Origin: Mesaphorura yosii
Lineage: Eukaryota > Arthropoda > Collembola > Poduromorpha > Tullbergiidae
Direction of reading: 5' to 3'
NCBI GenBank assembly: GCA_009869945.1
Contig: WIXG01000332.1
Location: forward strand, 1-64,000
DNA: 64,000 nt
A program made the translations under genes and the position numbers. Positions within the stretch are counted from its first letter, which is position 1, and each line of letters begins with the position of its first letter. Under the pieces are notes generated by a model that saw nothing but the letters and a program-made list of their open reading frames with translations, was not told the origin of the DNA and ran no database searches. Shown in pieces: positions 49,633-61,215 of this stretch.

Positions 49633-52600
49633 AAAGTAAGTCTCCTTCCTTTTTAATTCGGCGATAGAAACAATAAGCAAGCGTCTGTTGCTATTTTTGC
49701 AAAAGCAAAGACGGCAAAAATGATTGGTGGGAAATTTCGAGACCTGCACTCGACGCAATTACGCGCACAATTATTTATTTACACGTAAATCGGCGTTCTA
49801 AAAATACCAACTTTGTTAACTCAAAGCCCCTGCTTGCGATTATACTAGGCCAAGTGAAAAACGCGTACGTAAGACCTTTTCTCCGAACGGCGCCTGAAAT
49901 CTATCTGGTAAATAAGGCTTGGTTTAATCATTAATGCATTATTTACCTCGTCAGAGATTGCGAATATCAAATGACAGTTGAATAAAAAGGTTCCTCGCGG
50001 AGAACGAGCAGTGGATGTGAAATTGCATCACATTCTGGATAATTTTAGAAATTTCAGCTTCCTATAAATAAAAGAAACTCAGGAGGGAATTAACAATGCG
50101 AATTTCAACAAAAATGTTGACGGACTAAGCCTCGAAAATAGAATTTAAATTAACACGAATTTTTGTTAGGCATTGGCTCTTGAGCAGGTTTCGAAATGAT
50201 GCAACTGAAATACAAAAAAACGAAAAATAAATTCAATACAAAGAAGGATCATTTAATCCTCATGAATGATTTCGAATTGACGACTTCGTTTAATTTCGAT
50301 TTGCGTCACTAAACGAGCTCCTAATTTAAAGGCAAACGCCAATATTCAATGCGAAAGAAATTGTCATGATCCTAGTGATTCGTGGGCGTTTTCAGAAATT
50401 TTCGACGAATCGATGAGTGAAAGGGTTCTGCTGGCCGCGCACTGAAGAGGTGTTTGTTAAATGTTAGGCTTCAGTTCACAAAATGTCCATAGTCGACCAT
50501 GAACACTGCCCTCAATTAGTACATGTCTTTTTATTCGTTAGTCAAATTACGCAGTATTTGATTCATTAAATTAGGCAATTCTCTCAAAGCGAGGGAGCAA
50601 AAAGTTACAAACTAAACGTATAATGATCTTAAACACGACTAAAAGTGGAATGAAGTTGAACTTTCGACGGAGCGCGGCGGTAGGGTGGAGAAAGCAAACG
50701 CGCTCACGGGTCACAAAGTGCATGCAATTTTAAACTGTGTGGGCGCCTTTCCCGAGCACCGTAGCCATCTCTCTGAAACAACGCGGGAACCTCGGTCCAC
50801 GGATAACACAGATTGGAATTGACTGCTTATTGATTACGCCTGGGTCTAGCCATAAATACACACAATTCTTTGCAAAACAAGTAAAAGTCATCGGAGGGTA
50901 CTGAACCATGTTTCTATTCTATTCTTGTGACAGTCTGTTTTGCAGTCTATCATTTCCTGATTTCCTACTTCCGCTTTTGTGTCGATTGCGGCGGGCAATG
51001 CAACAAATTGGATTTTCATGAATCGACACCAACATCAATCCAATTGACCCATTGAGATTATTCGGCAAAAGTACCGCTACCATGCATGGCCGTGTCGCCA
51101 GTGTTCCATTCGCTTGACTTTTGACATTCACAGTGCGAATTTTCGAATGCGAATTTGCGCAGGTGAGCTGACACAGGGAGTAGGTTGCAAAAACCAAAAT
51201 CGATCGGCAGAAGAGATGGTTCGCAGAAAGAATGCATATGTGCGTTAATAATTTGTCTGACAGGTTGTTCAGAAGCGCTTGGCAACGGGATTCTGGGAAG
51301 AAGGCATGGGCAAAGAGTACGGATAAAACACGGGCGAATCGCTGCTTGGCTGAGCCCCGCAGCGTATCTGAGCGATGATTGGCATTGGCACCGATGAGCG
51401 AAGTTTTTAATTAATTTGCAACTTTTCGCAAATTTTTCGCTTGAAGTCCGCTAAAAACTTGAGCTTGCAATTTGCAAGCGTGCATTCGTTATCTTTCGCC
51501 ATCGCCTACACGGAATAAACTTTCATGCGCGCCCATTCGCGCGATGAGTGGAAGGAAGTAACGCTTTCAAGTGCATGCATCTTTGATTCCTTCCTTGAAC
51601 GTGAATTACAAATTACTAGTTTGATCTCGTTTGATTGGACTTTGTGCAGTTTTGCAGCCTTTATGCATTCGCATTCCACGTGATTGACGTCTCCCTTTTC
51701 GGATGCATTCCAGCAGCCAATATTATCTGGAAACCAGAATTTTCAGGGGAGGGAAGCCCACAGTGGAATTATTCAGGGCTAATTTTACTTTATGCTTTCA
51801 CTATCAGCATCTTCAGCATTGCATTGCATCGGCACTATTTTTCTGTGTAGCTTCTTTTCGGACACTCTTGAAATTCATATCTTGAGATCTAATTATGAGC
51901 TTATTGCTTGTCACCTCACATCAAGCATGTTTGCGTCAATCGCAACAATAATTCATTTCCTAACAAGTTTCCTAAATTTAAAAATAAACACAAGGCAAAC
52001 CACACTTGAATTTGTAGTCACAAAATAAATTAGCATTATTGCGGCTTTGATGAGCAATTATGCTCACTTCTAATCTCAGTTTCACCAGGGGATTAATAAA
52101 ATTATTGCGGCGTGACATCAAGGCTCTGATGACGCTCGACTTTGGTTTCCTGCGAGCATGAAAAAAATAATTCGGGGTGACGATCACGCCTTCGTAATCC
52201 TTTTCCAATTTTAATTTCGCAATTTGGTGAATGTTTCTTTTGTCTGTCCAATCACAATCGCACACTTTCTAGATGCTATTACCACGAAATTTATCAAAGC
52301 ACTTTGCAGTGAAAAGTGATTTGTCAATTTGCTCATTTTATCATTGAAAAAACAAAAATCATGACTAAAGTCGTGGAGGACGCTTTCACTTGCCGTTGCG
52401 CTGCATACCGAAGCCCATGCCGAGGTGGCCAACAGGTATATATACGGCGGAGACAGTCGTGGGATGCACACTAGAATTCCAGCTGGGCTCCAGATAACAA
52501 CAGCCGCGACGCTTCAGAGCGGGCGGACTGAGCTCAGCTGAAAGGCCGGCACCGGCTGAGACAACTACATTTTAGCCAGTATTTCCCGATTTTGACCCTC

Positions 52601-55600
52601 AAATTTTTGCAAATTGCAAATTGAATGCACACCAAAATGTAGGCAGGGCAGGACAAGATAAATGAGAAAAGACTGCACTTTTGTTAAGATTAGCACTAGT
52701 CAATAGCTTTAGCCACCCACTTTTTTTTGATACACGGTCGTTGTAACGGAGCAAGGCTGGCGGAGCGAAAAAGCAGGTTCCGCCGCCTCAGGCACCTCTT
52801 CACCAGCCTCTCCAACTCCGAACTGGTCAACACGATTCGGTACGGCCAATGGACCAGAAAGCGCGTACGTCCAGGCTCACCATATTACATCTGGCCGTAA
52901 GTTCTTTGTCTGACTGTAGCTTGATTCGTTTCTCTGCGAGTTTGCCGAAACAATCAATTAATCGGTTAAACTGCCTTGCTGTGTGGCATTCTTTCACATT
53001 TCCTTGGTAATGAGTCTATTTTTGTCAAGCTTTCTCTTACTCAGGTTCACTGAGGACACGCATTTCCGGGATTCATTCGCTCACTTAGAACTTGAACGGC
53101 TCGCTTTATCATGCAGCCAGACAGTGCCAAGCATTGTCCTGTGACCTTTGCCTGCACTGGAGATCAATTTGCCAGAATTTCTCTCCCACCTACTTAGAAG
53201 AGTTCAGCTCTAAGATCATTAGCTTCATTAAGCATTGAAAGCAGCGCACAGTCAACTTCTTCACAAATGAATAGGATTACGACCAATGGCCCATCAATGA
53301 CAAAGCTGAGTAAAGGCTCCCAAAGGGATTCAAGGTCTATTTTCATTGAATATTTGCTTTTCCCGCTGCGCTGGTCCTTTCTCGAACGACAGCATGCAAA
53401 TGACGCGACGTCTTATAAATGCAAACGAATGTTTCGAAATTACTTAAGCCCCTTCAAAGTCATCCAGTCATCGGCACGCACAAAGAGGGCAGTCTTGTAG
53501 TGACTCAGAGGCAGAATTAAGTGTGATGTGAACTTTGTACACAAGATTAACCAGAGAAAGAGAATTACAGCCTACTTAAATAATTGTGGTCATCAAATAC
53601 CAAATACTTGGTACTTGTGTACCAGGTACTTGAAAATGCAATGCAATACAAATAGAAAATTAAAATCACGAAAGTGGCATTTCCATCATATTTCTGTTAT
53701 CCTACTTGTCTGAAACTGCTGTAATTATGCGGCTGGACTTGTTAACTCGGCGTTAACATTAAATGTTTAGCTGTTTAGTTCATAGTCATCGCAGTAGCCA
53801 AGCCAAGCCATGGTTCAGTTCGAGTATGGACAGCGGGGCAATTTGATAAATCGCAAGGCATCCTTCACACTCCTGTGTGCTTTCACTCTATTAATAAAAT
53901 CTGCAGAATTATCTTTGCCCTTTACAGGGAGCAAAGTTCAGCAGCGACAGCGATTTAGCGGCCGTGAAATGCGCATCCGTAGATTTCCATGGCGTAGAAG
54001 AGCCTTTTGATGAAGCTAATTAAATTTCAGATTCTCACAACCAGGCCTGGCTTGCACGGGCAGTTATACTTGAAAAATAGCGAAAAGAAGAAATTGCTGG
54101 ATTTCTTCGCCCAAACGCAATTATTAGTAACCATGGACATGGACGTAGGCAGAAAAAGACAGGCTGACATGTTGGATGAGCAATGATGAGCTACTCTCTG
54201 CTGTCTGCTTGGCGGAAGACGGCGTATAATGTAATTTGTACTGTGGACTCAGGTGGCACTAATCTTTAATCCAGAATCGCGATTCGCGAAATGCTTTTTA
54301 CCGGGAATGACATCTCAGGCCTGGCCCCTTCATTATTTGTCTGAATGAGTTACTCATCAACCAAATCACGGCATGACGGCATGAATCAGTCAGGAAATGA
54401 ACTCTTTTCATGCCTTGGCTTGCTGCTTGTTGTAAACACAAACTTTGCACACGTACAAAAGATTGTGGGCAGGAATCTTGAAATAGCATCATAAAATGTA
54501 TTTAGCTCAAATAAGAGTAATAAACCGAACATATTGTTCGTTTTATTGTACGGAAGGGTTGGAATCCCATTAAAACTCAACATTCGTGTTCAACGTGAAA
54601 ACGAAGGATTTGGCCGAAGGGCCGTAAGAGCCTACAAGTATGGCTCAGCATGCTTGAGTGTTCGAGGGTCCCAAGGAACCCAAACCTTCTCCCACGCATG
54701 CTGCGTGATTATTGGGGAAGGTTTGACCTGATTGTTGTTGCCTTTGTTATAAATAATATTTTATTTTCCATATGTTTAAAAAACGTTCAGCTGTTGGACG
54801 GACGCGGTAGGGGCAGTACTCGTTTCCTTTCGAAATTCAAAGTCATCATTCATTAGACTTGGTTTTGTGTCGAGACACCTTGACTGTAATTAAAATTTAG
54901 CTGTATTTAAAATTTTTATGATCCCAAGCGGAATCTCGTGTCTCGTCCATTGTTTTGTGGATGGTTGAGCAATGGCCCGTGTTGATATTAATTTGCGAGC
55001 ACCAGACGCACTTTCTAAACCAGGTTTCTCATCTCGGGACTAATTTTTCTTTTCATTGCATTGCGAGGTTTTCTAGATTCATCGCAATATGTGCCATTGC
55101 CTTGCGATGTGTGCCCTGTGCTACCTTAAAACAAGCACTCATTAGTACGCGGGCCGCTGCTTACTTTATTTATCAGCCGCCTGGAACGAGACAGGAAACG
55201 AGAAACGAAAGGTGGACGCGCGGACGCGGACTACTTTATGCCATGCCTTATGATTATGATTACTACTCCAGAAGCTGAAGTACTGCATTATTGCACTGCA
55301 TGCCACAACACCTTGCTTGCATTGCTGCTTGCCCGGCCTACTGTTTCAAATGCACCTTTCCGTGCACGCATTCACGCATTTTGCGGTCACTGCGAGCGGG
55401 GCGAAGGCAAAGGCAAAACAACGACTTAAAGCGAAGAACGCTCGAAACTGAAAAGTCTGACGACGACGACTGCTTTGAGTATCTACTCTGGTAATTTTCT
55501 GTCTCCGTTTCAAGTGCATAGAATAATTGGCAATGAAATGATTGAAATACTGTGCCAAAAAATGCAGCGAGCAAGAATTTTATCTGGAATCTCATTTGTC

Positions 55601-58600
55601 AACCTTGTTAAGACTCCATTGCATTTTTATTGAGTGTCATGCCAAAAAGAAAAGCAAGCCGGGTGAATTCTCCGAGTTTCGCTGTGTATGCAAGATGCAA
55701 GTGCAGTGCATTCTGGAATTCTGGCAGAGAGTGCAGTGCTGCACAGGAAAGAATTACGTGCTACGACTCGGCGACTGTCCAAACAATTTGTAACAAAGTT
55801 TATTATGCGATTGCGGCAAACGTGGTTAAAAATAACGCATGAGTCGCATTCATTTCGTTGCATACGCCATACGTGATACGCGTTTCTCGATGGTGTTGGA
55901 ATCGTCAGAATCCGTATTGCATTCGCATTTTCCATTTCATTTACTTGGCATCCCAAAAATACATACCAAATTCGTCTCATACATTGATTCTCATTTGCAT
56001 GCCACGGAGTACTTTCGCATTTAATCTCATTTGGACTCTTAACGTCCTAACCAGTATTGGTGCATGAACTGAAGCGAAGACAGTTGCATTCACATTCGGT
56101 ACGTGGGTGAAGAGTTAAGCCTTAAGCTGCGCTGCCTCGAATTGCAGTGCAACCACCACAGCAAAAGTGCGTGCGTACAAGCGAGACTACAACACGACCG
56201 GGTCGTAATCTGTAATGCTGTACCACAGAATGAATACAAGCTGTACCGCCTGCACTTTAATGATACATAACAGATAGTAGTCGACCGGACTTCAATCAGT
56301 TACTCATTCCAATTTGTGTTAACACCATCTGACAGACAGTTACTCCTCATTTATAAACAATCGAGCTTTATCATTCTACGCAGCGTAGCGTAGAGAAGTG
56401 CAACCACGCCAAGAGTCGGGAATTCGAGTCGAGTTGAATTTGAGTTTTGTACAAGCTTTGACTTTGATGGACGTAGGCTATAGACGGCGATGACATTTAC
56501 CTTTACGACGGCAGAGTTTCAGACTGTGACCATTATCAGTGAATTTGTAAGTTTGTTAATTCGTGAATCTGTGAATTCGTGCCTGAAAACCAGAAAACGG
56601 TGGTAAGGGCGAATGCCATGACAGTCAGAATGAGACGAAACTAGCAAAAACTTTTGCACGAGCGTGCATTCTCTCTGTTTGTGGTTACGGCCGTGCCCTG
56701 TCGCGCTAATTAACCTTTTTCCGTCGTTTCTTGCGTGAGTGAGGTGGAAAGAAGAGTGATTTGATCAAATTATGCCACCACAAGACAGCAACATGATCTC
56801 GGATTTCAATTTCAACCTGTGCGACTGCGGCAGCGTCTTTGCACCACAAACTGGAAAGTATCAGATTGCAAGGTAAATGCACATACAAGTTAGAGGAAAC
56901 TCGACTGCAAGCGGTAATAATTCAAAACAAAAGCTCTGTTTTCTGCAAAGTGCAAATTCTGAAAATGTCAAGCCCTACAAAAGTCTGTTTGTACTCTTGC
57001 GTCCCCGCAGAAGACGGAGACGGACTTGTTTTAGGTTTAGCACTTCCGAAAAGTGATTTAGAAATCGTGTTAACGTCAATTAGCACAATCACCCACGAAG
57101 GCAGATCCGTCTAAGAGTCGTTTAGTGTATGCGTATTTATTAATGAGTCATAAAATGCCAAATGTAAGAAGCACGAGGTGAAATCTCTGCATTCTTGTGA
57201 CGCAGCAGTGCTGACTGAAGTTCAGGATGACACGAACTCTTCCTTCAAGAAGCCCTGCTTTGTCATTGTCCGTGTCCCATCGCAAAAGATTGTCGCGGTC
57301 GCGCATGTGCTCATATTAAGCTGCGTTCCATCATGAATCTAAAAGTCATAATGAACTTCAACTTGTAACTGGTTTAAGTATTAATTGCTTTAAACTGCGT
57401 ATTTGCTTTGACTATTACGAATTACGATGCAGATGCTTGATAACGATGTTTCCCTTTATCATTACCATCAGGCCAGCATCACGGCACATGGGACAGCTCT
57501 TTCCGTTCACGTACACAAGTAGCACTAAAGTAATGGAAATTAATGTCATGTCTGCCTGGCCTAGTCCTAGTCCCAATTTCAACGTTTATCTTGTACAAAT
57601 ACAAATACTCTCGGTACCAGTCCAGTCCACATTAGGCGCTGTACGCATTTGCTAGTTTGTCCAGCGAGAGATAAAACGGCAGGGCATACCACAATGGCCT
57701 ACGGGAAGGTCATTTTCATGAAACTGGATCAATGTCCAGTACAGGCCAGTAAAGGACAAGTTTTTTTCCCAAAAGGCAGTATAATGCTTAATGCTTAATA
57801 AAGCCAAACTAAAGCATTCATATGTTCATGCTGTAATGATTTGGATTTATTAAATATAAATTCAGTGATCCATCATTCTATCAATTCATTAATAAACACG
57901 AACTACGGACGAGTGAATAAGTATGAATCGTGGGTTGTGAATCACGGAGGCAACAAAAGTCAAGCTTAACTGTTTCCCTGCCTGACTGGTTCCGACACGA
58001 CGATAATGGCGATGGCTCAATTCCCATGTCGTGCTCCACTTTGACAATCCACTGCTGCTGCTGTTTCTTTCGAGTTGTGGTTTATAGTGAGGAAAATCAA
58101 GCCAGTCATTGTTTTCCTGTGCAAATTATTGCAAATGAGATACTACAAAGCAACTTGTGCACCGGTAAATTAACTGTACAGCAAGCAAAAAAGAAATCAT
58201 GGCAGTCGCCTTCATTGCATGTGAATAGAATTGAAAGATTCGGGTTGTCAAATGTGAATTTTATTACTCACTGGCTTTGCTTGACTGTCATCTTCATACT
58301 CCTTGTTTTCCTGACCACGCCATGAAGAGTGGGAGACATAAAATCTATTTTTAGACGGCGCAAAATCGAGAATCTCTTTTCATTCCTTTTTTGAAGTCTG
58401 ACAGTGCGTTGCACTTCATTATTTTACAGTAAACTCATTAAGAGCTTGTTGGTGACTCTTCCCATTCAATTGTTTGTCTTTTTTGTGCCTCGGTGTGGCG
58501 CGCCTGTCATCAAGTGGAATACGAAAATTGTAATTACGGGGCAATGTAATTGCGAAAATACTACTAAAAGAAACAAGAGGCAATGAATCTGCAATTTCCC

Positions 58601-61215
58601 GCCCGCTTTCCATTGTGCAAATACAGTTATGCTTTTTTTGTACGCGTTTTTTACTTGTGCTTTCCTCACTCGCATGTTTTATGGATTGTTTCCGAAACAT
58701 TGCAACTTTACAATTGGCTACATTTAGAAATGCACTAAAATGGGCCATAACAAAGCCGTGTTTGTTCACGGGAAAAATTTGCCAATCGAGTTCATGGTTT
58801 CTCCTTGAAATTTTCACTGGTTCACTTTCTTGCACATTGCACTCTGTGTCAAGTTAATGGACGATACGACTTTGAATTCAAGATTGCATTCCGATGAGGT
58901 AATTAACGGTTGTTGAATTTCACCTGGCCATGGTAATAAAATTAGTATACACGGGTCAAATTCGAGTACACGCACAAGCTACATGCGAGCTTGTACCGAG
59001 CACAGATTCGAGGAAGAATAAGAATAGACATTCAATTTGTACAGCAACGACAATGAGCGTGGCATGAATAATAAATTCTGCTGCTTAATCTGGCCGACCC
59101 TCTTTCTCGAGCATCGACATCGAGCCACAATCTCATCGGTGAGATCCAATGCACTGCGCATGTGTGGTGGAATAATTAATCGTATGTGTTTATCCGTAGC
59201 CAGCAGAACACATTTACATGGCATCGCCTTGATGTACGCTCATTAGTCGTTTGATTCCTTGCATGGTAAATGCGAGTGCGAGTGCGACGGTGACTATTTA
59301 GCATAATGTATTTGAAGCATGCAGGAATAAATCCAAGTTCGAACGATTCGAGACCTCAGCTCGACTCGCAAGTGATAAGTGAAGAACCTCGATTGCATGT
59401 ATATGATGATGTCGATTTCAAAAAACGAACGAACGAAAACGAAATGCCCATTGTTGAATGTGAATTTGTGACTGATATTTTTATGCTGTGCTGTGAGCGT
59501 GTGCAATGTAAACAACGAAGGAATTCGCATCGCATGAGTTAAACCCTTGAGGAAAATGAGTTTATAATTCCAGCTCATCCAAGACCAAGAGTACAGGACG
59601 GTCCAACCAACCCAGGCAGGCAGGGTTCATGGTTGTAGGAAATTACGAGTTGACCCAAATTCAGGTCAATGATACATTTCACATTTGTAATTACTGTTTT
59701 AATACTTGGCGTCGTCCACGTCCGTCCATTCGAGTATTGAGTCATGTCAGATGTCGTGCATGCCAGCCGAAGTATTCGTGTCGTATTCACTTTGTGGTCA
59801 GTCATAAAGCTTAATTCTGCAAATATTTCATTCTTCCACTGAAGAACGCTCAGTCTTAATGACTTAATTGACTAGAATTAATATCAATTACCATACTGAC
59901 TCCACTCCAACTTCTTTTGCCTCATCCCAAGTGGCCTTTACCTTTCAGAAGAAAAAAAAATCGAATTTATGAAAGTAAAATATACTCGATGACGATGATG
60001 AGAGACGATCAGCGCAGTGCAGCGCAGCGAGCTTACAGCTCAGCACATGCGCAATTGATTCGAGTGTGCCATCGGACGATTGTTAAACTGCTATTGCTGT
60101 TCAGCAATTCAAACACGCCAAGACGAAGAAAACCTTGAATTTAAATTTCTGGCATATTTTATATTCAATTCATACACATACATATAATTAGACACATACA
60201 ATTCATGCATCGCAGCCACACGCTGGCGTGCGTCGTTGTCATAATCGTTATATAAGTAAGTCGTTGAGACTAGCCGCCTGCGCCGCGCCTGCAAGTGTTA
60301 TATTTATCCGTGTTCATGTTCATTTTCAATCATAAATCTACGCTTGCATCATTATACCAGTGTTAAGCGTCTCTCTTCTGTTGCGCTGTTGCTGCTGCGT
60401 CTTGGGCATAGATCACACTCATGGACAATGATAAGCTGACGACGTGAGTGGACTTCATTATGAATTCAAGGCGAAACTTGTAATTGTAATGCGTGCATGC
60501 ACTTGTTTAGTGTTTGCTGTTAACTCGGTTGCGGGCACTGGCAAAGACAAATGCATGGAAATGGAAGACGTCTGCACTGGCATGGACGCGGCTTGGCAAG
60601 TGGGAAAATGTGAATCTTCTCACCGAGACTCTCAATTTGTCTGTCAGGACATTGAAACAATACGTAATTGCAATGCAATTCTAGCGTAGCACGTCGGAAG
60701 AGAGAGTTTTGATGCAGAGCGGCCTTTGATTACATCAATTAAAGTTGAGTAGACTGGACTTGCGTCAAGTCAGGTTGTGTTAGCATTTAGCTCGAAGAAG
60801 AAACGCACGCAGCGCAGTGCAGAAGAGAAGTTGTTAAAAATGGTGCTAAGTGAATGTTTCACACAAGCCAAATGTGGCATGGCTCGCATTCAATTTAATA
60901 ATTGGATGATGCACAACAAGAAGAACAAAAACAACTTCAACTTTTTCTTTGCAACATTTCATTTCAGTCTGGCTATGCTAAATGGATTGATGGGCCGTTT
61001 TCCTTTTCTTCGCACTGCCCATGTGTAGCTTGCTTAACGCGTCGTTAATAAGCTTAGGTGGTCGAGCCCAATCATGACAATATATTCGTAAACAGCTTTA
61101 GTGACGAATCTTCAGCCTATCAGTACTTAATTTCGTTATTTTCTTTGTTTCCAGAGTCAAATTTGGCGTTTCGCTAGGGGAAGTATGCAAGAATGACATT
61201 CCAGGGCCTCTGCTG
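49529..61215 (+). CDS. RhoGAP-domain protein, partial (continues past the right edge)
   Basis: RhoGAP domains speed GTP hydrolysis by Rho, Rac and Cdc42. Two exons are well supported. 52756-52896 encodes a basic stretch (LAERKSRFRRLRHLFTSLSN, SELVNTIRYGQWTRKRVRPG, SPYYIWP). 61155-61215 encodes VKFGVSLGEVCKNDIPGPLL, the start of a RhoGAP domain (FG..L...C......P..L). Both have GTAAGT donors, and phase is kept between them (phase 2). A possible earlier exon, 49529-49635, starts at an ATG (MSSWLRRMQKRAAQLG), ends HCIE and joins exon 52756 in phase. That acceptor (GCAAG) lies after another AG, so this exon is less sure. The arginine finger (usually GIFR/DVFR) should be in the next exon, which I did not find before the window ends. 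The intron between the two firm exons is 8.3 kb, large for this window. Confidence 0.68.
49636..52755. other. Probable RhoGAP intron or 5' flank
   Basis: Three kilobases of AT-rich DNA. Nothing recognisable was found apart from short palindromes such as CTTGCAATTTGCAAG near 51464. Whether it is intron depends on the uncertain 49529-49635 exon. Confidence 0.4.
56539..56580. repeat. Imperfect tandem array of GTGAATYYGT-like units
   Basis: Units GTGAATTTGT, GTGAATCTGT and GTGAATTCGT occur within 42 bases, with a diverged stretch between the first and second. Confidence 0.5.
59272..59287. repeat. (GCGAGT)2.7 tandem repeat
   Basis: Two full copies and a partial copy of GCGAGT in the RhoGAP intron. 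Confidence 0.6.

Larger units (their letters stand above)
52897..61154. other. 8.3-kb RhoGAP intron
   Basis: This lies between two exons that join in phase. Open frames are short, and no exon, RNA gene or transposon could be supported in it. It contains minor tandem repeats (56539-56580, 59272-59287). Long first introns in animal signalling genes often hold enhancers or alternative promoters, but no specific element is visible. Confidence 0.5.

Noticed and set aside
53041-53145. Alternative RhoGAP exon after acceptor CTTACTCAG at about 53045
   Set aside because: It joins in phase but stops after about 34 codons without RhoGAP features, whereas the 61155 exon gives a clear domain start.
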